Positions 53,327-62,812 of a stretch of 64,000 nucleotides of DNA are shown one piece after another; positions within the stretch are counted from its first letter, which is position 1; the number at the start of each line of letters is the position of its first letter. Source of the stretch: Cepaea nemoralis (Eukaryota > Mollusca > Gastropoda > Stylommatophora > Helicidae). Where the stretch lies: NCBI GenBank assembly GCA_014155875.1, contig JACEFZ010005131.1, positions 1 to 64,000 of the forward strand, in the 5' to 3' direction. The position numbers and the translations under genes are program-made. The notes beneath the pieces are model-generated. The model did not search any database and was not told the origin of the DNA. It worked only from the letters and a program-made list of their open reading frames with translations.

Positions 53327-55463
53327 TGTGGCGAAACGCCAGTGGCTCATGTCCTCATGCCTTCTTTGATTTTGGGAAAACAGGGGGAAACGGCTTTCGG
53401 AAGCTCTCGGTTCTCTTGTTCGCTCAATCATGAAAGATAGTTCTTTGGGGTTACCTTCATAACACAATCTTTATATGGAGCAAGTAGATATAGGTCTTTT
53501 CTTTCGGGTAGACCCGATGGAGCGCCCTGCGCCAAATGTGCACTGGTGCGGCTTCTGGAGGATTCATGTCCGTTTCTACTGATCGCCATCCACGGCCGAA
53601 TGTCAAGAGTTCAAGTTAAAGATTGAGACATTTTTAAAGGTTTCCTACTGGTGGAATGAAAAGGTAAACTTGGGGTTTCTTTGGTCCAGCCAAAACTTGG
53701 CCTATAAATATCTATTGTCTTAACGACTGAGAGGATATGGCGAAACAGCAGTCTTGCCATATTGGAAAGGGGGTGACCGTTAGCAAATCTGGCTACGCGT
53801 CTTGATCTTGGCATGGCAAGGGAACAAATCTGAAGAATAAATAGTTACCAAATGATATCGCTTGTTCTTGGCAGCCGATAGACGAGTGCTATCTTCTTCC
53901 TACGGCTTACCGTTACTTAGTAGCATCTCTCATTTAAATATAAGCACATTAGATAGCTACGGTGTGCTGGAAGGAGGGAAGGGCTCCTTGGGGAGGGGGT
54001 CCACCAATCTATGATCTATCTTCTTGAGCCGGAAGAGGCTATCCACGGTGCTATCTCTTTCGTCTTTTAGTCGATAGGATGATGTGGGGATTATAAATAA
54101 ACTTCGTTATCTTATAGAGAGAACCTGCATTCCTCTGAATCTACGTGTTAGGTGAGGCACTGCCGGTACATTGCGGCGACAGCTCAGACAAGAGCAGCAG
54201 CCAGAAGAGGTAGTATCTTCTTTCATATTCTTGCTGGGAATGGGGAACTCCACTGCATGCCATACAACCCCACTACTATACTAGTAGTTAACGGGGAGAA
54301 ACACACAGATTACTAGGCGCACCACACCACAAGATCTTGGTTGTGAGAAAGGCATGGTTTGCGAGGGAGAGAGAAGCTGGGAAATGAATGTGCCCAATAA
54401 TAATAAAGGCAGGGTATGAGTGAGGAGAGTGATTCGTGTATGTAACAGGGTGCATCGGGTAGCCGACCGGACGTCTACAGATTGGAGGTCTATGCAAGCC
54501 AGGACGTAGCCAATCCAGGGGCTACCTGACATGTCCGACGCATCCAAGCCAGCCACTTATAAACTGGTGTTGGTAAGCCGAAATGCATAACTAATATGTG
54601 GTGCTTGAGTCAGCTTGATCCCTCACTCGAATGTTTGTCCTTTCCAAGGTCCTTCTTTTGGAAGTATGAACAGAGCTGAAGGTCTCGACAGGGCTCTACG
54701 CAGAAAGTATGTTTATGATTATGCCATGGCAAGGTTTGGGCCATGCCAGCTGTAAGGATATGATCTCTACGAGATAGAGCCACTGCTGACCTTGAAAGAA
54801 TGACCATCAGCTGTACTGACACATCACCAGTCATCTCGATACGTTTGGATTGAGTCCTTTTGTATTATTGGCTGGACCCCGCCAATCACTCAGACACACC
54901 CATTATTATATGAGAACTATTCTCCAGGACATTATTTCCTACCTGACATTATGCCAGGTGATTCCATGGCACTTCCCTAGAACATTTGATAACTAAAGTG
55001 GTCCATGGAAACTTGGAAGTTTGGTCTACAGAAGGCTGTTGTACGTACAACCAATTACCTGGAAGGAAGGAGATTCTTGCACACTCGGTGAGCTGTGTGT
55101 GGACGGATCGGACAGTGTATGAAGCTGGGTCTGTGAATCTAGCTACCTGAGGCTCTGTGCCTGAACGTTATCCTTGTTGTGTCTGTTTAGAACTATCTGT
55201 TTTATCTGCCTTGATGTTTTCCTGTGCTGTTCTTGATTAGGTTAATAAAATTACTTTCAAGTTATTCTGACAATCGCCATGTTATTTATGCGACAGCCAG
55301 AAATACACCTTAGAGGTTAGGTCCCGAGGTTGAAAGACAGAGTGACAGTGAGTCCAGGGAACGGAGGAGGGTTGGCAAGCAAAAACCTATCAAAGCCAGG
55401 GCAATAGAATAATATTGAATATTGTTACATAGTTACTTGGGACCCTCCACGTAGCTTGTTACA
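53327..55463 (+). repeat. Gypsy-2 3' LTR
   Basis: 2,137 bp, the same length as the 5' LTR. Differences seen by eye: CT for AA near 53,354-53,355, A for G near 54,647, T for C near 54,719, and C for T near 55,396. Confidence 0.95.
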
Positions 55464-55468
55464 AGCGG
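55464..55468 (+). repeat. Gypsy-2 target-site duplication (right), AGCGG
   Basis: Matches 46,516-46,520. Confidence 0.95.
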
Positions 55469-55590
55469 TGGGAACGATAAGTAGTGTGACTTTTCGCTGG
55501 CTGTTGATCGAGGGGACTGAGCACGTATGGGAATGTCCTGAGTGCAGTGATGTCGGTTCTTGACTCAACTCAACTCAACTCAACTCATTC
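55464..55590 (+). pseudogene. Second I-like LINE, C-terminus and tail (after Gypsy-2)
   Basis: Removing Gypsy-2 and one copy of AGCGG makes the LINE frame continuous across the insertion point. This part encodes a Trp-Leu-Leu segment and a CPEC zinc-type pair near the C-terminus, followed by a stop and a tail of repeated ACTCA (55,562-55,586). Confidence 0.8.
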
Positions 55591-55844
55591 AACCTAAATT
55601 GAGTGCCAGGAAATGTCATTGGGAAATGTCTAGTGAATAATACTTTAGCTGGAACAATTTTTGATGTAGATTAAATGCACACAGGACCTGCCATTTCCCG
55701 CTCCTGTACCAGAAGGCTGGACGTGATTGTTTCAGCCAAAGTAATGTTCATGTGTTCACTTCAAATGGTATATGCCTCTGCAGTATGCACCTGGCGAGAA
55801 GTAGCGAAATATGCCAGGCAAGAAATCGTGCAGCATATCTTGGA

Positions 55845-56225
55845 ATGTACATGAACAAATTACGAAGAAATTAGAAGCAACAGTGATGTGGTTCCTGAAA
55901 CGAATGTTGCGAATTCCTTGGTCTGCCAGAGTAACTAACAACGATTGCCTGAAACAGGCTAATGATACTAGAACATTATATACAACAATAAGAAAGAGGC
56001 AGCTTTCTTCGATCATGTGATGAGCGAGAGGTATTGAAGAACATCGTGACAACTGGAAAGATCGAGGGGAAGAGAGCAAGGGCAAGCCAAGAGAAATAAT
56101 GCTGGATGGATTGAGACGGTGGCATGGAGGAATATCATCAGCAAAGTTGATCCAGAAAACCAAAGACCGAGATCTGTGGAGAGTCATGAACGCCAACACC
56201 AGTTGGCAGGACACTTAGTGATGAT
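55845..56225 (+). pseudogene. RTE-like LINE 3' end (copy 2)
   Basis: Conceptual translation: EATVMWFLKRMLRIPWSARV then NDCLKQANDTRTLYTTIRKR near 55,880-55,995. After frameshifts, RRWHGGISSAKLIQKTKDRD follows near 56,120-56,180. These are conserved segments of RTE-type ORF2 downstream of the RT. It ends next to a short GATGATGAT tail at about 56,220. Confidence 0.75.
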
Positions 56226-56229
56226 GATT

Positions 56230-56520
56230 ATGGCCATAAGGGCGTCATAACTCTAAAACACTTTGTCCCTAAGGGAGCCATACCTCTACGCACGTCATGC
56301 TTCTAAGAGTGCCGTACATATGAAGGTGCCCTGTCCATAAGGGCACCATAACTCTAAGGACGTCATGCTTCAAAGGATGCCATACATATAAATGCAACCA
56401 TGTCTCTTTTGATGCCACACCTCTAAGGATGTTCGTTTTCCAAAGGCGCCATACCTCTAACGGCGCCATGTCCTGATGGGCGCTATACCCCTAAGGGCGC
56501 TATGCCTGTAATGCTGCCTG
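56230..56520 (+). repeat. ~17-bp minisatellite
   Basis: Degenerate units resembling GCGCCATACCTCTAAGG, repeated about 16 times with length variation. The frames within it are artefacts. Confidence 0.75.
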
Positions 56521-56584
56521 TAATATATTCGAGATAAAGATAACAGTAATGTCATAGTAGATACTGCCGTTGGATTATGAAATG

Positions 56585-56815
56585 TTAAGTCTTCACATAT
56601 TTTAGGCCACGGCATATGATGTGAGGTGGCCAGTTACTTGCTTCGTCCCCTCTCCTTCCAAGGGAATTCTGAAAATTATCTAGTGCAGAATTGTTTCTAA
56701 GGTGGGTCGACCTAAGAGTCGCACAGGTAGGACAAAATAATCCTTTCACTGCTGGAGATTGAACCGGGATCACTGTCTCGACAGGCAAGTCAACTAACCA
56801 CATAGGCACCGTTTC
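56585..56815 (-). mobile_element. tRNA-derived SINE (family F)
   Basis: Minus strand: B-box GGTTCAATCTC near 56,760 and an A-box-like TATGTGGTTAG near 56,797, then a non-tRNA body running to about 56,590. The nearby frame is not a convincing protein. Confidence 0.55.
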
Positions 56816-56819
56816 TGTA

Positions 56820-57455
56820 TAATGTATGAATGCGTCAATTAACAGGTCTGGTTGTCCATTATGTAATTGAACAGGTTCAAAGTGAATGTACGTGTAGAGA
56901 GATATATAATTACACAACAAATAGGTTAGGACTCAATGGGAAATAATTCGAAATTCCCTTTAAACGCAATAATTACAAATGGTCGGGTGAATGTAGGGAG
57001 ACAAGCCACGCAATGACGTCCAAGGGACATTACCGTTGTACAAGATTGTTTACACCGATAAGGTTAATTTCAAGGGTCGCAAATCTAAGCCGGCTGTTAC
57101 AGTTTGTACTGTATTAGCTTGACGTATTCTCTCTGCTTCTTTTCTTTCCGCTCTACGAGTGCTAATCAGTGCCTGTACATTTATTTCTGTCTATTTCAAT
57201 GTCTTCAATGGTTCCACGGCAATGTACGAGTGGGCTTCAAATTAAAACCTTTAAAGTGCAAAACAAATTACTATAACCATGCCATTGTCTTTTAACCTGT
57301 CAATATTGTTGTCAAGAGTGTTAAGCACGTGACATTACTGTGCAGACAAACGCGGCGATGTCATAAGGACAGTTTAAAGATGGCCGCCCCACCTTTGACA
57401 TGCGTTATTTTATCCGTTTTTGTTTTTTTTTCTAATCAGTGAAGCAGTGAATCCT
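56820..57455. other. No gene recognised
   Basis: AT-rich sequence with a T10 tract near 57,425. Only short frames. Confidence 0.45.
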
Positions 57456-57459
57456 AACG

Positions 57460-58112
57460 GCGTAATTTCTGTGACAGAATGTTCACGACCTGGTCAGGCA
57501 CACGAGTAGTGATCGTACAGGAAAACCGCCGATAGACTGTTAGTGACATTTCTGCACATCTTGACACCAGTCGAGGTTCTGCACACCACATCCTACATGA
57601 TGATGTGCTACGGTACTGCAAAGTGTCTGCAAGGTTGGTGCCAAGGCAGCTTACTCCAGAATTGACATAACAACGCATTGATGCATATCAAGAACATTTG
57701 CAGTGCTTTGAAGCAGAATGTGATGGTTTCCTATCAAGAATTGTTACTGGAGATAAAACATGGGTTCACTACCACGATCCGGAAACGAAGCGAGCGTCAT
57801 CCCTCCTCATCGAAACCAAAGAAGTTTCGCACGCAGCCATGTGCAAATAAGGTTATGACTCTCTTTTGGGATGGACGAAGCGTTATTTTAGAGCACTACA
57901 TGCCAAGAGGGAAAACTGTCACCAGTGATATGTGTACAGATCTTCTCAGCAATCATCTTCGACCCGCCATCAAATCCAAAGGATGTGGACTTCTGAGTAA
58001 AGGTGCCTTTTTGCAACATGACAGAGCTCGACCCCATATTGCCAGTGCAACGGTTGAAACCACCGAAGACCTCCACATTTAGGGTGTACCATATCCCTCG
58101 TACTCGCCAGAC
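57460..58112 (+). pseudogene. Mariner-like transposase, broken
   Basis: Pieces in order: an N-terminal DNA-binding region with DTSRGSAHHILHDDVL near 57,575 and VSARLVPRQLTPEL near 57,640, then FLSRIVTGDKTWVHYHDPET (first catalytic Asp region) near 57,740. After a frameshift come VMTLFWDGRSVILEHYMPRG near 57,855 and FLQHDRARPH (second catalytic Asp) near 58,015. The YSPD segment near 58,100 is the last piece before a tRNA-like repeat interrupts at about 58,113. There are several stops and shifts and the third acidic residue region is missing, so it is not functional. It would have cut and pasted a mariner element. Confidence 0.82.
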
Positions 58113-58118
58113 ATAATC

Positions 58119-58286
58119 AGTTGGCGTGGCTGAAAGGATAAGAGCGCACTAGCTCCGGTGCGCTGACGGCGGGTTAGCGGGATAAACCCCATAACAGGTC
58201 AGTTGGCGTGGCTGAAAGAATAAGAGCGCACTAGCGCCGGTGCCCTGACGGCGGGTTAGCGAAATAAACCCCATAACAGGTCAGTT
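58119..58286 (+). repeat. Tandem dimer of an 82-bp tRNA-like unit
   Basis: Two nearly identical 82-bp units start TTGGCGTGGCTGAAAG at 58,121 and 58,203. A-box TGGCTGAAAGG fits the consensus. The T-arm region is altered (GGGATAAACCCC instead of a GGTTCAA loop). The layout resembles a class-II (Leu/Ser-type) tRNA and the SINE head at 36,990. It lies at the break of the mariner fragment. Confidence 0.75.
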
Positions 58287-58289
58287 GAA

Positions 58290-58365
58290 CTTCAACATTG
58301 ACCTCTTCTTCAAAATTAACGGCAAATTACTGAACGTAAACTTGTCTAGAAAATTAACCTGAGGC
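58290..58365 (-). repeat. Dispersed repeat family A, copy 4
   Basis: GGCAAATTACTGAACGTAAA then CTTGTCTAGAAAATTAACC is a reverse-complement match to the family core. Confidence 0.5.
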
Positions 58366-58484
58366 TAGGTGTTGATGGCAGCTTCCAGCAAATGACTTGC
58401 ATGTTTGTTTGTTTTTTTCGAAATGGAGTTTCTTCGAGAATACTCGGGTCCGGGACTAAGCACAACACTAAAAACTGTTAGATG

Positions 58485-58700
58485 CCTGTTCTTTACAGGA
58501 CGTCGCAATAGCCCAGTGTTTATTGGCTATCTATGATTTTCTAGGCAAATATTTGTTCGGTAGCTTGCCATTGCTTTCTGAACAGCCGAGCTTCATACCT
58601 AATTAAAATCAGCGAGATAGCTACTCCTAAACCGCAAGCAACTCACTTCGAACCAGACATGTGGGGTTTGGGAAATGGCGTTCACCGCACCTGAGCCAAG
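58485..58700 (+). repeat. Dispersed repeat family A, copy 5
   Basis: TTTACAGGACGTCGCAATAG .. TTTTCTAGGCAAATATTTGT .. TAGCTTGCCATTGCTTTCTG then AACAGCCGAGCTTCATACC. Confidence 0.65.
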
Positions 58701-59280
58701 GACACCGACAAGCACAACACTTCAGCCCTACATAAAGGAGGGACTAAAATAACGTCATATCATTGACTCCACCATTACATTTGAGGATTCACGAGCGACA
58801 GCATAAAGACACAAGTAAGGCTTGATCGTGCACGCATTATGATTTGGTGTGTTGATTAAACTGCCAAAAAGACTATCATGATCGCAAGCGGACAAGCCCA
58901 TATGTGCTCCTCAGAATGTATGTGAGTGTGTGACGGACGATCACTCCAGTTCCGTGCTGATTCACCAGCTGTCTTGTGACCTTTATACAGCGTACATATC
59001 TCCCAACTCCCTACTTGACGTCAGTGTCTCACATCTAAATATGGTGTCTCTCCTATATGCAGGGCTGTAGTTGTGCTTGTCGGAGTCAATGCCTTGGGGG
59101 GTGGTGACCGACCTTTCACAAACCCAGCGTTTGTATTTGATCATCCCTGAGATAGCGTAGTGGTTTCTGATGAAAATACTGAGAACCGTATGGACAGAAC
59201 AAACGAATAAAACAACCATTCCAAAATAAACGAAAACCGTCAATTGATAAAATAAAATAGACGTAAGCAGTCAGTATTTT
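58700..59280. other. No gene recognised
   Basis: Short frames only, no family recognised. Confidence 0.45.
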
Positions 59281-59282
59281 TG

Positions 59283-59620
59283 TCTGGAGCTCTTCGAGGA
59301 AAAATAAACTTGGAAACTTGGTGACAACTGGCAAACTTCATGGGAATAGAACAAGGGGAAGATACATCGATACATACACAGATATCTTGAGCACAGAGTA
59401 TAGTTGGGAGAAGAACACAGACCTCATTCTTCTTCTTCTTCTTCTTCGTTCACCCGGAGTTTTTTTTTCGGATGTGATTGCGTTGTGCCTGTTTACAGCA
59501 GAGCTGCGTTCTTGCGCCGTTAGGCCGACACATCCGACTTCTGCGGGCATTTGTTGACCGGGTTAACCTTCCCGGGGACCTCATTCAAGACTTTTAAGTA
59601 TGTCAGCACAGGTTCGAAAC
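59283..59620 (+). pseudogene. RTE-like LINE remnant split by a 147-bp insert
   Basis: AACTTGGTGACAACTGGCAA .. AACACAGACCTCATTC is RTE 3' coding sequence. It is interrupted at 59,430-59,576 and resumes at 59,577 with the duplicated GACCTCATTC. Confidence 0.65.
59430..59576 (-). mobile_element. 147-bp SINE-like insert with 10-bp target-site duplication
   Basis: Flanked by GACCTCATTC at 59,420-59,429 and 59,577-59,586. It begins with TTC repeats on the plus strand (a GAA-type tail on the minus strand) followed by GTTCACCCGGAG, similar to the TTC-led insert at 30,131. No tRNA-like boxes identified. Confidence 0.65.
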
Positions 59621-59684
59621 AAATGACACAGTCCTACAAGAAACAAATGAGAACCGTAACAGAATAGAGACATCAGATGTAGAC

Positions 59685-59960
59685 AGTCAAGATTGTTTGG
59701 CCATGTTATAAGAAGAAATGAATTGGAGAACTTGGTGACAACTGGCAAGATCGAGGGAAAGAGAACCAGGGGAAGGCAGAGAAGAAAAATCCTGGATGGC
59801 TTGGCCACGTGGCATGGTCGAGAAAAGAACACTGAGCTGATCCACGACTCTGGTGACGAGTGAGATGGCGAAACATGACCGCCCACGCTTATCGACATGG
59901 CACATGATATGATGAATGAATGAATGAATGAATGAATGAATGAATGAATGAATGAATTGC
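59685..59960 (+). pseudogene. RTE-like LINE 3' end with ATGA-repeat tail (copy 3)
   Basis: Translation contains RRNELENLVTTGKIEGKRTR then a GRQRRKILDGLATWHGR segment, followed by a decayed C-terminus. It ends in a TGAATGAATGAA tract at about 59,912-59,957. Confidence 0.78.
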
Positions 59961-59964
59961 ATTT

Positions 59965-60190
59965 CCTTTAAAGGGCATCGCTGTCAATCCCATAATTTCC
60001 TGGCTGTTTGTGATTTCTTCGTAAGTTTACGTTCGGTAGTTTGCCATTGATTTCTGAACGACCCACACTCATACCATTGTATGAAATACCAACGCAAGGC
60101 GGTTTACTGCCAACTCGTCCGCAGCTGTATTTCGAATGTGGTATGCGTCATTACGAATTACGCCCGTAACTCCTTCAACACAGAGCCTGT
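59965..60190 (+). repeat. Dispersed repeat family A, copy 6
   Basis: TTTAAAGGGCATCGCTGTCA .. TTCTTCGTAAGTTTACGTTC .. GGTAGTTTGCCATTGATTTC then a segment shared with 35,640-35,760. Directly downstream of an RTE tail, as at 35,515. Confidence 0.7.
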
Positions 60191-60260
60191 ATGGTAACTA
60201 TAGTATTTAATCTGTGTGCGGTCCAGTGTGTAATTATAACTCTACATTCTACATCTATCT

Positions 60261-60363
60261 ACATGCCCAACAAATTTTTACTGTCTACGTCTAATGACTC
60301 TAATCAGATTGTAAGCTGATTTGAGTCATTACACGTAGACAGTCAACAATTTTTTGGGCATGT
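60261..60363. repeat. Snap-back inverted repeat (47-bp arms, 8-bp loop) at an RTE 5' edge
   Basis: 60,261-60,307 (ACATGCCCAACAAATTTTTA .. TAATCAG) is a near-perfect reverse complement of 60,316-60,363. The right arm is RTE sequence that continues into the next feature, so the left arm is an inverted copy of the 5' end of this truncated LINE. Confidence 0.8.
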
Positions 60364-60590
60364 TAGGAGAAGAAATGACTTGGAGAACTTGGTGACGACT
60401 GGCAAGATGGAGGGGAAGAGACCAAGGGGAAGACCAAAAAGTAAATACCTGGATGGTTTGGCCACGTGGCATGATCGCGACAGGAACACGGAGCTGATCC
60501 ACGACTCTGGTGATCGAGTGAGATGGCAGAACATGACCTCCCACGTTTATCGGCATGGCACATGACGGATGATGGATGGATGGATTCTAC
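60316..60590 (+). pseudogene. RTE-like LINE 3' end with GGAT-repeat tail (copy 4)
   Basis: Translation contains RRNDLENLVTTGKMEGKRPR then GRPKSKYLDGLATWHDRDRN, ending HVYRHGT and a stop, followed by GATGGATGGATGG. The best-preserved C-terminus of this family in the window. Its 5' edge is inverted. Confidence 0.82.
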
Positions 60591-60599
60591 ATCTGTCAG

Positions 60600-61010
60600 C
60601 GCCAACCAATACTTATTAATGTTTATATGCTGCCTCAATGGCTCCCTCAAAATTAGTATGCCCACGGTGTTAGTGTGGGATGACCGCTAACCCTTTCCTG
60701 CATGGCACATGATGATCATGATGATGTTTTATAACTACTGTTATCAAGATATAGACGGACGCCACAACTCCAAAACACTGCACACACGCCTGCATTCAAC
60801 ACTTTACAAGATTGAGTTATAATAGCTCAGTGGCACGGTGTTATATTGGGCAGCGGAAATTAAAGACCCCAAGTTGTAAATAGTCCCCGCGGCGCTCCAG
60901 TATAATGTGGGCATTGATGCATTGTGGGATCATAATTTACTCCTTAATTATTTTCTGTTGGTTCCAAGCTACAGCGTGCGGTCGCCATGTTTAAACCGGT
61001 TTTATCGTAG
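60600..61010. other. No gene recognised
   Basis: Includes a short ATGATGATCATGATGATG stretch near 60,706. Only short frames. Confidence 0.45.
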
Positions 61011-61015
61011 TAAGG

Positions 61016-61190
61016 AGGGCGAGATGGTGTAGTGGTTTGTTACTTCGATTACCATTCTGGGTTCGATCCAGGACAGTGACAGGTAACATGCAGATGTTAC
61101 TCATTATTGTTGCATAAGGGCAGACATTAGGACCCTCATCCAAACAGAAGTGGGAGTAAAGGGCGTTGAAGCACATAAGCTACAAGAAAG
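61016..61190 (+). mobile_element. tRNA-derived SINE (family G)
   Basis: A-box TGGTGTAGTGG near 61,025 and B-box GGGTTCGATCC near 61,059. The spacing is about 10 bases too short for a functional tRNA. A non-tRNA body follows to about 61,190. Confidence 0.65.
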
Positions 61191-61440
61191 TTCCGGTTTT
61201 TGTTTTTTATATACAAGGCATTGGGTGAGAAGAGAATTGCTCAGCATTAACCGCAGAGGGAGATGATTGATTCCACCGAGGAGCAGGCGTGACAAAAGAC
61301 TTCCAGAAGAGGTTTCACTCCGGTGAACGGTCTCACCTCTTTAACTTCTTGACAATCTCGGGGGCGGATCCACCCTGGTTATTACTCCAGATATCTATCC
61401 TTCTCCTATCATGCTTTCGGACCTGACTTCCCGTTTCAAC
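61191..61440. other. No gene recognised
   Basis: Unremarkable sequence with short frames. Confidence 0.4.
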
Positions 61441-61675
61441 ACGTGTTAATCGTTTTTCGCGCTAATCTCATAAATATTCTGCAATGTGACCCTAATCCCT
61501 GTTCCTATGTTACAATGCGTTGCGTGAGAAGAAAATCCCAGCTCCTATGTCACAATGTGCTTTTTGAGACGGAAGCTACTGCCCTTGTGTTACATGTAGT
61601 TGCGAAAGAAGGCAGTTACTGCCCTATGGCACACTGGTGTAAGAGAAGGAAGCTGATGTCTTTGTGAAACACTAA
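61441..61675 (+). repeat. Decayed ~40-43-bp tandem repeat
   Basis: Units with TATGTTACAATGCGTTGCGT and GAAGCTACTGCCCTTGTG recur about four times with heavy divergence, directly before the next satellite. Confidence 0.6.
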
Positions 61676-62400
61676 ATGATGTAGAGACACGTTTATTGTA
61701 TAAATAGCCAATAAGTAAATCATGTAGAGGCACATTGAATCGTGTAAATAGGCAACAAGTAAATCATGTAGAGACAGAATCGTGTAAATAGGCAACAAGT
61801 AAATCATGTAGAGACACGTTGAATCGTGTAAATAGGCAACAAGTAAATCATGTAGAGGCACGTTAAATCGTGTAAATAGGCAACAAGTAAATCATGTAGA
61901 GGCACGTTGAATCGTGTAAATAGGCAACAAGTAAATCATGTAGAGACAGAATCGTGTAAATAGGCAACAAGTAAATCATGTAGAGACAAAATCGTGTAAA
62001 TAGGCAACAAGTAAATCATGTAGAGGCACGTTGAATCGTGTAAATAGGCAACAAGTAAATCATGTAGAGGCACGTTGAATCGTGTAAATAGGCAACAAGT
62101 AAATCATGTAGAGACAGAATCGTGTAAATAGGCAACAAGTAAATCATGTAGAGACAGAATCGTGTAAATAGGCAACAAGTAAATCATGTAGAGGCACGTT
62201 GAATCGTGTAAATAGGCAACAAGTAAATCATGTAGAGACAGAATCGTGTAAATAGGCAACAGGTAAATCATGTAGAGGCACGTTGAATCGTGTAAATAGG
62301 CAACAAGTAAATCATGTAGAGGCACGTTGAATCGTGTAAATAGGCAACAAGTAAATCATGTAGAGGCACGTTGAATCGTGTAAATAGGCAACAAGTAAAG
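61676..62400 (+). repeat. Second satellite: 44-bp and 40-bp monomers
   Basis: About 17 monomers of GAATCGTGTAAATAGGCAAC + AAGTAAATCATGTAGAGGCA + CGTT (44 bp), mixed with a 40-bp version that ends GAGACA instead of GAGGCACGTT. The two forms are interspersed (long and short in irregular order). Unrelated in sequence to the satellite at 29,740-33,620. Minus-strand frames are artefacts. Confidence 0.95.
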
Positions 62401-62810
62401 AAATCGTGTTGACGCATTTTCAGGCATGTTGGTATACACTGCTAACCCCATTTTGTTAGACTAATCGGCCCTGGGTTGCTGACATGGTCAATATCACATC
62501 GGCCGCCTTTACTTTTTGGTACCCATTCTAAGCTAAAATGACCATTTCGCCAAGTACAATCAATCAGTCAGATGTTGTCTCCAAAATAAAGGTAAGCTGC
62601 AATGGATTTACTACACTAAACATGCTGCGAAAAACACTCAGGATTGATTGGCACAGATGCACGAAGCTCCGTAGCACCGGCGAAAATCTTGAGAGGAAAC
62701 TCGTGGTTTACATCCTGGCGCAGAAATTACACGCACGATACGAAATTATCCATCCCCCACGTGAATAAAAGGAGCAGTTTCAAAACAACACAACCGCCCA
62801 TCGCCATCTT
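62401..62810. other. No gene recognised
   Basis: A frame of 76 codons at 62,538-62,768 (+) resembles no family I know. Treated as intergenic. Confidence 0.4.
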
Positions 62811-62812
62811 GA

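Larger units (their letters stand above)
46521..55463 (+). mobile_element. Complete Gypsy-2 retrotransposon (Gmr1-like, IN before RT)
   Basis: 8,943 bp: two 2,137-bp LTRs, primer-binding site at about 48,663, one 1,465-codon gag-pol frame, a short purine-rich stretch before the 3' LTR, and a 5-bp target duplication AGCGG. By eye the LTRs differ at only about five positions, so the insertion is recent. The integrase is encoded upstream of the reverse transcriptase, the order known from the Gmr1-like group of Ty3/Gypsy elements and from Ty1/Copia. The element sits inside the C-terminal coding region of an I-like LINE. Confidence 0.95.

Noticed and set aside
58119..58286. Pair of functional tRNA genes
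   Set aside because: The T-loop sequence is altered and the B-box is lost in both units. Kept as a tRNA-like repeat only.
61016..61085. Functional tRNA gene
   Set aside because: The A-box to B-box spacing is about 10 bases too short, the acceptor stem does not pair, and a SINE-type body follows.
61616..62325. CRISPR-like regular repeats
   Set aside because: The monomers are adjacent with no unique spacers, and the sequence is from an animal genome. It is a satellite.
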